Shown piece after piece: positions 1-5,563 of a DNA stretch of 6,970 bases; position 1 is the stretch's first letter, and each line of letters opens with the position of its first letter. The notes under the pieces are model-generated. The model was not told the DNA's origin and did no database searches. It saw only the letters and a list, made by a program, of their open reading frames with translations. The translations under genes and the position numbers were made by a program. This DNA comes from Betaproteobacteria bacterium. Lineage in GTDB: Bacteria; Desulfobacterota; Desulfovibrionia; Desulfovibrionales; Desulfovibrionaceae. Where the stretch lies: positions 1 to 6,970 of the forward strand of contig WRKB01000252.1 of assembly GCA_009778295.1 (NCBI GenBank). The letters are read 5' to 3'.

Positions 1-570
1 CAGGCGCTCGGCCTTGACGACAGCTACCGCTTCGTATCTGACCGAGTGCACGGGCTGATCGTAAATTTGGGGAAAAATCAGGAGGCGACTCAGGATATTC
101 TTCAAGATTTGTTGCGACGATTCATGACTTGGCCGTTATGCAACAAATGGTTTCTCCGGGGTATCGGTGAGGGAAGCCGAAGCGGTTTCGCTTACGTGTT
201 TGAAGACAGCCGGGGTGCGTTGCTTGCTGTTCGCAACGAGGATGCGCTGCTCGGCACGTCACTTTCACACTCGCCAACCGTGGAAAATAACGCCCTAAAA
301 ACCGAAAACGCTATGGATACAGCCGTGGACATGGCGGGCCTATTTTCACGTACTGACGGTTCCCCGGAGCGTGAATTTCCACTGGCGGCTTTTGATGCCT
401 TGTTTACGGAGGGCATGGGCATGAACGCCGAAGATCTCCGCGTCGCACTCACCAGCGCGGCCACGGTCTGGACATGGACAAGGCTACGTGAAAAGGCAGA
501 ACAGGCTGGGCACAGCGCGGAAAGCGCCGCCAGAGCCTTGGGGCTTACTGGCGGCACCTCCATTGAGTAA
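1..570 (+). CDS. Unrecognised protein, C-terminal part only
   Basis: The reading frame is open from the first base, so this is the 3' part of a longer gene; 189 residues are visible, ending at TAA. A GTG at 46 is in frame but has no ribosome binding site before it and should not be taken as the start. I do not recognise the family. Seen: no signal peptide or membrane segment, a mixed helical N-terminal half with the motif RRFMTWPLCNKWFLRG near visible residues 38-53, and a C-terminal helical part with LAAFDALF and TVWTWTRLREKAEQ. This last part recurs in decayed form at 1635-1780, so the gene family existed at least twice here. The neighbours (a toxin-antitoxin module and decayed small frames) suggest a phage, plasmid or island gene, but that is inference. 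That it is coding is fairly sure, because the decayed copy keeps protein-level similarity. Confidence 0.6.
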   Translation, partial: QALGLDDSYRFVSDRVHGLIVNLGKNQEATQDILQDLLRRFMTWPLCNKWFLRGIGEGSRSGFAYVFEDSRGALLAVRNEDALLGTSLSHSPTVENNALKTENAMDTAVDMAGLFSRTDGSPEREFPLAAFDALFTEGMGMNAEDLRVALTSAATVWTWTRLREKAEQAGHSAESAARALGLTGGTSIE

Positions 571-614
571 TTGACTATTTAGCTATCGCGCTGCGTCTCC
601 GGCGTCACTGTCAC

Positions 615-654
615 GCGCACTGTGCGCCTGTTCGGGGCATGGTCACGTGTGACC
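615..654. repeat. Two neighbouring short palindromes
   Basis: GCGCAC-T-GTGCGC (615-627) and GGTCAC-GT-GTGACC (641-654) are perfect inverted repeats 13 bases apart, in the gap between the converging first gene and the minus-strand remnant. Neither is followed by a T run. They may be a weak bidirectional termination structure or old operator sites. They also fall within possible coding sequence of the decayed minus-strand frame, so they could be accidental. Confidence 0.3.
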
Positions 655-775
655 TTAGCCGCGCCTTCGCTACAGCTTTAGGTACCTTGCAGGTGTTTTG
701 CGGTTCCCTGCCACCACGCACAGCATATCGCCTTTCCGTAGCGTGATGTCGTCTTGGGACTGTTGTTGCTGTTGT

Positions 776-787
776 GGGGGCGCCCCC
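776..787. repeat. Perfect 12-bp GC-only palindrome
   Basis: GGGGGCGCCCCC reads the same on both strands. It sits immediately downstream, on the minus strand, of the stop codon of the small frame at 790-903 and just before its glutamine run. It has no T tract on either side, so it does not look like a finished terminator. Confidence 0.5.
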
Positions 788-789
788 GA

Positions 790-903
790 CTATGCGGCAC
801 GTTCTTCTTCAAGCACATAGTCGCTCACTTTCACTCGGACGGTGACCTTCTTGCCCCGTTCAGATACATAGGAATCTTCGGTTACATAACTATCATCGGG
901 CAC
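790..903 (-). CDS. Small unrecognised protein, about 37 residues
   Basis: A short minus-strand frame runs from GTG at 903 (or TTG at 909, giving two more residues) to TAG at 790-792. A good AAGGAG lies just upstream, about 10 bases before the GTG and 4 before the TTG. The product is charged, with tandem SYVTEDSYVSE near the start and the ending VRVKVSDYVLEEERAA. No membrane segment or known domain is visible. It is supported mainly by a second diverged copy at 1783-1830 on the same strand (MRMTVGDYVLEEERTA), in which one difference is a silent third-base change. The frame stays open after the TAG for another 39 codons, so this may instead be the front of a longer gene cut by a stop mutation. 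Function unknown. Confidence 0.35.
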   Translation of the reverse strand: MPDDSYVTEDSYVSERGKKVTVRVKVSDYVLEEERAA

Positions 904-909
904 ATACAA

Positions 910-1031
910 GGCTCTCCTTTTCCCTTGATCATAAGACTGTTACAGGTTTTGCCATAACACGGGCGGCTGATGACCGTGTCGTGTATGATAAAACTGATCG
1001 CAGGAGAAAGCTTTTTTCGACTTCCGGGGAC
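910..1031. other. Intergenic stretch before the toxin-antitoxin promoter
   Basis: This gap would carry the minus-strand promoter of the small frame and the upstream region of the module. A stem ACACGG (957-962) with CCGTGT (974-979) is visible, and a short T run occurs at 1012-1017. No gene is supported. A tiny plus-strand frame reading MIKLIAGESFFRLPGT (from 987) has no second line of support. Confidence 0.3.
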
Positions 1032-1061
1032 TTGACTTGTAAAAGCTATGGCCAATATATT
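1032..1061 (+). promoter_or_regulatory. Sigma-70 type promoter of the toxin-antitoxin module
   Basis: A -35 box TTGACT (1032-1037) and a -10 box TATATT (1056-1061) are separated by 18 bases. They lie 30 bases upstream of the antitoxin ATG, leaving a short leader. An inverted repeat begins at the last base of the -10 box, so a bound repressor would block polymerase. Confidence 0.65.
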
Positions 1062-1077
1062 TGCTATGAAATAGCAA
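1061..1077. promoter_or_regulatory. Operator-like palindrome for antitoxin autoregulation
   Basis: TTGCTAT-GAA-ATAGCAA is a perfect inverted repeat with 7-base arms, overlapping the -10 box and the likely transcription start. RelB/DinJ antitoxins are ribbon-helix-helix dimers that bind such short palindromes at their own promoters, so this is the expected autoregulatory site. Binding itself is inferred from position and symmetry. Confidence 0.6.
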
Positions 1078-1090
1078 TGAAGGAGCAATT

Positions 1091-1342
1091 ATGGCTAACT
1101 TACAGATACGCATAGACGAACAGTTGCGGGATCAAGCCCACATGGTAGCGCAGGGCATGGGCCTCGATTTGACTGCGGCAGTGCGGCTTTTCCTTACGCA
1201 GATGGTACGCGAAAATGGCTTGCCCTTTCAGCCGAAGGCCGACCCATTTTACAGTGCCAGAAATCAGGCGCATTTGGCCCAGGTGGCAAAAGACCTGGAT
1301 AGCGGCGTACATTGTTCTGCCCGTGGTATAATCGAGGAATGA
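1091..1342 (+). CDS. RelB/DinJ-family antitoxin
   Basis: This 83-residue protein is the antitoxin of a type II module. It would bind and neutralise the toxin encoded next and repress the shared promoter. The N-terminal MANLQIRIDEQLRDQA followed by GLDLTAAVRLFLTQMVRENGLPF (residues 24-46) is the ribbon-helix-helix pattern of RelB/DinJ, and DPFYSARNQAHL (about 52-63) matches the family's linker. The acidic end GIIEE is also typical. Length is normal for the family (about 80-90). The ATG has AAGGAG at 1080-1085, 5 bases away. The TGA stop at 1340-1342 overlaps an ATG at 1339, the usual ATGA junction to the toxin. The gene looks intact. Pairing of a DinJ-type antitoxin with a YoeB-type toxin is a known mixed arrangement. 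Confidence 0.9.
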   Translation: MANLQIRIDEQLRDQAHMVAQGMGLDLTAAVRLFLTQMVRENGLPFQPKADPFYSARNQAHLAQVAKDLDSGVHCSARGIIEE

Positions 1343-1597
1343 CAGATATGGCACGATGCCGCATGGACAGAGTATTTGTACTGGCAAACCCAGGATAAAA
1401 AGACACTGAAACGCATCAATCAGCTTATCAAAGACATAGAACGCGCCCCCTATGAAGGCATAGGAAAGCCGGAAGCGTTGAAGAGCAATTTATCCGGCTT
1501 TTGGAGCCGCCGCATTGACGGGCAAAACCGTCTTGTTTACCGGATACAAGGCGCGGATTGCCAGATTGCCCAGTGCAAAGGCCATTATGACGATTGA
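1339..1597 (+). pseudogene. yoeB: YoeB/Txe-family toxin gene with a frameshift at its start
   Basis: YoeB toxins are ribosome-dependent mRNA endonucleases. The frame from 1343 to TGA 1595-1597 encodes IWHDAAWTEYLYWQ, then KPEALKSNLSGFWSRRI, RLVYRI and HYDD. With the start restored it aligns without gaps to E. coli YoeB as I recall it, and keeps the catalytic residues Glu46, Arg65, His83 and Tyr84. But the ATG at 1339, which overlaps the antitoxin stop, is in another frame and ends after about 19 codons. Restoring an AT pair in GATATGG (to GATATATGG) gives MTDIWHDAAWTEYLYWQ, the right length, so a 2-base deletion is the simplest explanation. The toxin frame is instead in phase with the antitoxin, directly after its TGA. 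The only in-frame start nearby is TTG at 1376, which has no clear ribosome binding site and would drop about 12 residues. A sequencing error cannot be excluded. The gene is probably inactive. Confidence 0.8.
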
Positions 1598-1634
1598 GCT
1601 TATTGCCTGCAAAAGCCGCCTGTCATTAATAAGC

Positions 1635-1780
1635 CCGGAGCAAAAAGTTGCGCTGGCGGCCTTCAGCGCGATGTTCACAGATGCGACACCTCGGGGATGA
1701 GCGTTGAACTCCGAGCAGCGCCGAGCTGACTTGTAGCCTGTACGGTTCCGATCTGGACATGGACACAGTTGCGCGAAAGG
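1635..1780 (+). pseudogene. Decayed copy of the 3' end of the gene at 1-570
   Basis: Translated in shifting frames, this stretch gives PEQKVALAAFSAMFTDA, then GMSVELRAAPS, then TVPIWTWTQLRERA. These match PEREFPLAAFDALFTEG, GMNAEDLRVALTS and TVWTWTRLREKA at about 366-498 of the first gene, in the same order. Stops and at least two frameshifts break it. At DNA level the best-preserved block is TCTGGACATGGACA (1751-1764), also found at 467-480. The copy ends at 1780, where similarity jumps to the small minus-strand frame, so about 300 bases present in the left copy are missing here. Confidence 0.6.
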
Positions 1781-1935
1781 GCGGTACGTTCTTCTTCAAG
1801 CACATAATCGCCCACAGTCATGCGCATGGAAACTAGCCGGTTAACACCAAACAAGCGGCCCGGCTATTCCGGCGGCGTCTCTACCCGCAACGTTCGCTCG
1901 GTGGCAACCCCTGCAACATCTTGCTGATATGCCTT
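1781..1935 (-). pseudogene. Decayed second copy of the minus-strand small frames
   Basis: On the minus strand 1783-1830 reads MRMTVGDYVLEEERTA, close to VRVKVSDYVLEEERAA at 790-840. The shared DNA block ACGTTCTTCTTCAAGCACATA is at 1787-1807 on the plus strand. Upstream on the minus strand, 1864-1935 reads TERTLRVETPPE before a TAG stop at 1864-1866, resembling NRRTVRVTVTPE of the left copy. The order of these two segments is reversed relative to the left copy. There is no plausible start for the upstream part, and the downstream part runs on antisense into the decayed gene at 1635-1780, so it is best called a remnant. Confidence 0.4.
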
Positions 1936-2014
1936 TGCCTATGTTACACTGCGTGTTCCAATAATTTTACAGATACAACTACTCTAATATCCCAACGGGA
2001 AAAAGGTTATTGCC

Positions 2015-4435
2015 ATGAGTACAAAATGGAAAATCATTTTGGGATTTGTTGTCATGGTCCTGTTATTGGGTGCCGTCGCCATCATCGGGTATACCAATAT
2101 CTCCGGCGCAATGGCGGTTTTTAAGGAATACCAGCGCCTGGCCCAGCTCAACGTGAACACTTCCGATCTGCTTGTCCATCAGGCTGACTCTGTGGGCAGT
2201 GTGCGCCTGTTCCGTATCACCGCAGATCCCAAACTGATGGAAGAGGCCCGTGGCCTTATCAAGACCAACTTGGATATCACCACGAAAAGCATGCCCCTTT
2301 CGCGCCAAAAAGCAACCCAGGACGCTCTGGGCGAAGTGCAAAAACGCGCTGACGAACAGATACAGGCGATCACCGCGATAGAGAAAGGCCTCCTACAAAC
2401 GCTGGATCAGTATGAAAAGGTGCAACAACCGGCCGCCGAGGTTTTTGGCACGGTGATGATAGACCTGGTCAAGCTCTTTATCACCAACAACAACAGTGCT
2501 GCCGCCGAATTGAGCGTTGTGGCGCTGAATGACCTCGCCCGCGCCCGTTCCGCCGCCAGCCGTTTTTGCTACGCCCGCACACCGAACAACGCGGAACGGA
2601 TGTTTGCCACCTTGGGGGATTTGGGGAACCATATGGATGGACTCAGCAAACTGCTGAAATCCGACGCGGAACGCGAATCCTTCGCCAAACTCCGGAAAGC
2701 CCTGGACGACATGACAAAAGCCGGCAAGGGAATGAATGAAGAGGTCGCGGAACTGGCGAAGAACAATAGCAAACTTATGGATATGAACACCAGCCTGAAG
2801 AGTAATGTCCAGAAAATCAGCGCCAGCGTCGACAAGCAAACGGAGGATCAGGGCAAACACGCCTTGCAGACGAGCGAGACAGCCGAGAGTTTGATGATCG
2901 CCGTCACCGTCGCCGGGCTGCTCATTGGCACCCTGCTGGCCGTCTTCATCATCTACGGTCTGACCCGGAGTCTGAACGGCATGCGTAACTTCGCCGCGGC
3001 CGTTGCCGAGGGCGACTTCCACGCCCAGGCAAACAGCCGCGAAAAAGGGGAAATCGGCGACGCCCTGGCGGCCATGCGGCAAATACCCGCTGTCCTGCAA
3101 TCCATTCTCAACGACTACCAGACGCTGGAAAAACGGATCGAATGTGGCGAGTTGGAGGCCAAAGGCGATCCCGTCGCGTACAAGGGCGGCTTTTCCACGC
3201 TGATCGCGGGCACCAACGCGATATTGAGCCGCTTCCTTCTGCTTGTGGAAAACATCCCTTCCCCTGTGATGATGCTGGACAAGGAACTCAAGGCCACTTA
3301 TCTGAACACTGTCGGCCGGGAAGTTGCCGGCGCGGCATGGAAGGGCAAGACCAGCAAGCAGCTCATGGAATGCGAAGATTTCGACAGCGATTCCGATGCC
3401 CTGAGGAAAGCTGTGGACTCGTTGAGGCCAGCTTCCGCCGAAACCCGCGCCCATCCGCAGGGCAAGGAGATGGACGTCAGCTATACGGCCATTCCTGTGC
3501 TGAATCAGGAGGGCAAACTCGTCTCCGTACTCCAGTTGATCACGGATCTCACCGCCATCAAGCAGACCCAGCGGACCATCCAAAGCGTGGCCGATCAGGC
3601 GGTCTCCATTGCCAACCGGGTGGCTGCCGCCTCTGAGGAACTTTCAGCCCAGGTGGAAGAAGTATCGCGTGGGGCGGATATGCAGCGCGACCAAGCGGCC
3701 AGCACGGCCTCGGCCATGTCGGAAATGAATTCCACCGTGATGGAGGTGGCCAAAAACGCCGGCCAAGCCTCGGAGCAATCCGAGCAGACCAAGGACAAGG
3801 CCGCTGACGGAGCCGCCCTGGTGGACAAGGTGGTACACTCCATTAATCTGGTGAACAAGGTAGCCACGTCGCTCCAGGCGAACATGCATGAATTGGGCAC
3901 CCAGGCGGAGGGTATCGGCGGGGTGATGAACGTCATTTCCGATATCGCCGATCAAACCAATTTACTGGCGCTGAACGCGGCCATTGAGGCGGCTCGCGCC
4001 GGCGAAGCCGGGCGCGGCTTTGCCGTGGTGGCGGACGAGGTGCGCAAGCTCGCGGAAAAAACCATGTCCGCCACCAATGAAGTAGGGGCCAACATCACAG
4101 CCATCCAGCATTCCGCGCGCACCAACATCAGTGAGGTAGGCGAAGCGGCCAAGGCCGTGACCGAGGCAACGGGACTGGCCAATACCTCGGGACAGGCCTT
4201 GGCGGAGATCGTCAATCTGGCTTCGGCCAACTCCTCTGTGGTTGCCTCCATCGCCACAGCGGCGGAAGAACAAAGCGCCACTTCCGAAGAAATCAACCGC
4301 GCTATTGAGGAAATCAACAGAATTGTCGCAGAAACCGCCGACGGTATGGTCCAAGCCGCAGCCGCCGTACAGGAATTGTCCAAGATGGCCCAAGAACTGA
4401 ACAGAGTCATGGGCGAACTGCAACAGAACCCGTAG
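2015..4435 (+). CDS. Methyl-accepting chemotaxis protein with PAS domain
   Basis: A membrane chemoreceptor of 806 residues that would signal to CheA/CheW and steer the flagellar motor. Order of parts: short cytoplasmic start, membrane helix 1 (about 7-26), a mostly helical periplasmic sensor of about 265 residues (27-291) of unknown ligand, membrane helix 2 (292-315), HAMP (about 315-370), a degenerate HAMP-like linker (371-405), PAS (about 406-515), then the signalling coiled-coil. The hairpin tip is unmistakable: [20 protein letters not shown] (643-662) followed by [18 protein letters not shown]. The protein ends QQNP with no C-terminal pentapeptide for CheR/CheB docking. Glutamate and glutamine pairs suited to methylation occur in the flanking helices (for example [11 protein letters not shown], 749-759). 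The ATG has AAAGG 8 bases upstream. The gene stands alone, with its own terminator and no che genes nearby. The PAS may sense redox state or a small ligand, but no cofactor residue is evident. Confidence 0.95.
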   Translation: MSTKWKIILGFVVMVLLLGAVAIIGYTNISGAMAVFKEYQRLAQLNVNTSDLLVHQADSVGSVRLFRITADPKLMEEARGLIKTNLDITTKSMPLSRQKATQDALGEVQKRADEQIQAITAIEKGLLQTLDQYEKVQQPAAEVFGTVMIDLVKLFITNNNSAAAELSVVALNDLARARSAASRFCYARTPNNAERMFATLGDLGNHMDGLSKLLKSDAERESFAKLRKALDDMTKAGKGMNEEVAELAKNNSKLMDMNTSLKSNVQKISASVDKQTEDQGKHALQTSETAESLMIAVTVAGLLIGTLLAVFIIYGLTRSLNGMRNFAAAVAEGDFHAQANSREKGEIGDALAAMRQIPAVLQSILNDYQTLEKRIECGELEAKGDPVAYKGGFSTLIAGTNAILSRFLLLVENIPSPVMMLDKELKATYLNTVGREVAGAAWKGKTSKQLMECEDFDSDSDALRKAVDSLRPASAETRAHPQGKEMDVSYTAIPVLNQEGKLVSVLQLITDLTAIKQTQRTIQSVADQAVSIANRVAAASEELSAQVEEVSRGADMQRDQAASTASAMSEMNSTVMEVAKNAGQASEQSEQTKDKAADGAALVDKVVHSINLVNKVATSLQANMHELGTQAEGIGGVMNVISDIADQTNLLALNAAIEAARAGEAGRGFAVVADEVRKLAEKTMSATNEVGANITAIQHSARTNISEVGEAAKAVTEATGLANTSGQALAEIVNLASANSSVVASIATAAEEQSATSEEINRAIEEINRIVAETADGMVQAAAAVQELSKMAQELNRVMGELQQNP

Positions 4436-4470
4436 CTGTTGTCTCAGCACGTAAAAAAGTTCAGAAAAGA

Positions 4471-4498
4471 AAAGCGGGTCTGAGAAGACCCGCTTTTT
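4471..4498 (+). terminator. Rho-independent terminator of the chemoreceptor gene
   Basis: AAAGCGGGTCT and AGACCCGCTTT form a perfect 11-bp stem with a GAGA loop, ending in five Ts (4494-4498). It lies 36 bases after the stop of the chemoreceptor gene and separates it from metF. Confidence 0.93.
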
Positions 4499-4528
4499 CA
4501 TACCGTCAAAAGTCATAGCTACAAAAAG

Positions 4529-4560
4529 TATATTGACATATCAAGTTATATTGATATATC
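4529..4560. promoter_or_regulatory. Operator-like repeats in the metF promoter
   Basis: Two readings of the same symmetry are visible. ATATCAA (4538-4544) and TTGATAT (4551-4557) form an inverted repeat with a 6-base spacer. TATATTGACATATC (4529-4542) and TATATTGATATATC (4547-4560) form a direct repeat with 13 of 14 bases equal and an 18-base period. Placement across the -35 and -10 boxes fits a repressor site. Methionine-cycle genes in Desulfovibrio are known to be controlled by the ArsR-family, S-adenosylhomocysteine-responsive regulator SahR. Whether this matches its motif I cannot check. Confidence 0.45.
4533..4560 (+). promoter_or_regulatory. Probable metF promoter
   Basis: A consensus -35 box TTGACA (4533-4538) and a -10-like TATATC (4555-4560) are 16 bases apart. 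They follow the upstream terminator and precede a leader of roughly 100 bases before metF. The AT-rich stretch also holds symmetric repeats placed between the two boxes. Confidence 0.5.
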
Positions 4561-4605
4561 GTTGCAAAAATAGTGCAAGCCAGCCAAACATACGGTGCTT
4601 GAAGA

Positions 4606-4665
4606 TGTTGACAAAGTCCGGCTTACGGGTTTTGTCAACAATCTGCTTTTGGAGATGTGCCAAGG
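4606..4665 (+). promoter_or_regulatory. Structured 5' leader of metF
   Basis: TGTTGACAAA (4606-4615) and TTTGTCAACA (4631-4640) are perfect inverted repeats. In RNA the stem extends inward through GTCCG/CGGGT, with two G-U pairs, to 15 pairs with a GCTTA loop. A second, weaker hairpin follows: TTTTGG (4647-4652) can pair with CCAAGG (4660-4665), covering part of the metF ribosome binding site AAGGAG (4662-4667). No T run follows the first stem, so it is not a standard terminator. It does not match a riboswitch class I can name. Confidence 0.45.
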
Positions 4666-4672
4666 AGTAAGC

Positions 4673-5548
4673 ATGAATATCGCGCACCAAGTCGCCAACG
4701 CAAAAAAACCCTTCTATTCCCTTGAATTCTTCCCACCAAAAGAAAAAGAGGGCTGGCCTGCTTTTTTTGCGACTGTTGAACAACTGCGAAGCATACATCC
4801 GCTTTTTGCCTCTGTGACCTATGGCGCGGGCGGCGCTACCCAGAATAACACCCTTGAATTTGCGGGAAAACTCAAGGCAATGAACCTGGAAACCATGGCC
4901 CATCTGACCTGCGTAAGCGCCGACAAAGTGAAAATTGCCGCGTTCCTGCGTGATCTGCGCGCCGTTGGAGTGGAGAACGTACTTGCCCTGCGGGGTGATC
5001 CGCCACAGGGACAGCGTGTGGACTGGGACAAGGCGGCTTTCCGCTATGCCGCGGACCTAGTGCGCTTTGTACGTGAGCAGGATCCCATGATGGGCCTCGC
5101 GGTAGCCGGTTATCCGGCGGCACATCCCGAATCCGCCACCTTCAGTGCGGACAGGAAACATGTCTGTGATAAAATTCGGGCCGGAGCCGACTTCGTCATC
5201 ACGCAGCTTTTTTTTGACGTACGCGAATATGAGGATTTTGTCCGCTATTTGCGGGCAAAAGGCATCACGGTCCCGGTCATTCCCGGCGTATTACCCATCC
5301 AGAGCCTCGAATCAGTACGACGCATCCTGTCCCTGTGCGGTGCGAATATTCCCGGCAAGCTGTACTTGGCACTCGAAGCAGCAAATGAACGCGGCGGCCA
5401 GCCGGCCGTAAAAGAAACGGGCATCGCCTTCGCCGTATGCCAGATCAAACGGCTGCTGGAATTCGGCGCGCCCGGCATTCACCTGTATACTCTCAACAGC
5501 GCCCCCACCTGTCTGCGTATTGTGGAAGAGGTGGGAGAGACGGCTTGA
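4673..5548 (+). CDS. metF: Methylenetetrahydrofolate reductase
   Basis: Cytoplasmic flavoenzyme that reduces 5,10-methylenetetrahydrofolate to 5-methyltetrahydrofolate, the methyl donor for methionine synthesis. The 291 residues are normal for bacterial MetF and form one TIM-barrel domain. Family motifs: YSLEFFPPK (15-23, with Glu18 in the position of the catalytic glutamate), TYGAGGATQ (49-57), ALRGDPP (105-111, with the conserved Asp109 near the flavin), AGYPAAHPE (145-153), ITQLFFD (176-182) and PVIPGVLPI (201-209). The ATG at 4673 is chosen because AAGGAG lies at 4662-4667, five bases upstream, and the protein then begins like its relatives. An in-frame GTG at 4595 would add 26 residues, but its codons fall in the leader hairpin and lack a binding site. 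It is first in a probable operon with the thioesterase gene 15 bases downstream. The enzyme may also run in the reverse direction in acetogenic-type C1 metabolism. Confidence 0.95.
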   Translation: MNIAHQVANAKKPFYSLEFFPPKEKEGWPAFFATVEQLRSIHPLFASVTYGAGGATQNNTLEFAGKLKAMNLETMAHLTCVSADKVKIAAFLRDLRAVGVENVLALRGDPPQGQRVDWDKAAFRYAADLVRFVREQDPMMGLAVAGYPAAHPESATFSADRKHVCDKIRAGADFVITQLFFDVREYEDFVRYLRAKGITVPVIPGVLPIQSLESVRRILSLCGANIPGKLYLALEAANERGGQPAVKETGIAFAVCQIKRLLEFGAPGIHLYTLNSAPTCLRIVEEVGETA

Positions 5549-5563
5549 ATGCAAGGAGAAACT

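Larger units (their letters stand above)
579..789 (-). pseudogene. Decayed minus-strand coding remnant
   Basis: Directly after the TAG at 790-792 the same frame continues with a glutamine run (PPQQQQQSQDD) and then ITLRKGDMLCVVAGNRKTPA, ending at TAG 670-672. Shifting frame twice around 660-685 gives KVPKAVAKA and then AKVTRDHAPNRRTVRVTVTPE, ending at TAA 579-581. No good start codon or ribosome binding site exists for the last segment alone. Its motif RTVRVTVTPE resembles ERTLRVETPPE at 1864-1935. I read the stretch 909 to 579 as either one broken gene of roughly 105 residues with one stop and two frameshifts, or two small genes in decay. It ends 8 bases from the stop of the converging first gene. 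Product family unknown. Confidence 0.3.

Noticed and set aside
754..957. A 67-codon plus-strand frame with hydrophobic residues
   Set aside because: The minus strand gives the better coding reading here: ribosome binding site, charged protein and a conserved second copy. The plus-strand hydrophobic look comes from the reverse of GAA-rich codons.
1376..1597. Toxin starting normally at TTG 1376
   Set aside because: It would lack the first strand and part of the first helix of YoeB and has no clear ribosome binding site. The upstream codons still encode the expected IWHDAAWTEY, so the true gene began earlier.
1902..1918. Sigma-54 promoter for the chemoreceptor (TGGCAACCCCTGCA)
   Set aside because: The spacing between GG and GC is 8 bases, not the required 10. 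No convincing sigma-70 or sigma-28 boxes were found upstream of this gene either.
1..2000. A CRISPR array, transposon ends or an attachment site
   Set aside because: The repeats seen are diverged pairs of coding remnants about 1 kb apart. There are no regular spacers, no terminal inverted repeats, no transposase or integrase frame and no tRNA end.
2393..3583. A 396-codon minus-strand open frame inside the chemoreceptor gene
   Set aside because: It lies wholly antisense to an unmistakable chemoreceptor. Its translation is rich in Gly, His and Arg, as expected from the reverse of GC-biased codons, and shows no domain.
4606..4640. The metF leader hairpin as a rho-independent terminator or attenuator
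   Set aside because: The stem is strong, but the bases after it are ATCTGCTTTT and do not form an immediate T run.
4595..4672. In-frame GTG extension of metF by 26 residues
   Set aside because: There is no ribosome binding site before the GTG, while the ATG at 4673 has AAGGAG at correct spacing. MetF relatives start at that point, and the extension overlaps a strong inverted repeat.
5549..5563. ATG directly after the metF stop as thioesterase start
   Set aside because: The AAGGAG at 5553-5558 fits the ATG at 5564 and would be inside the gene otherwise. It remains possible as a coupled start.
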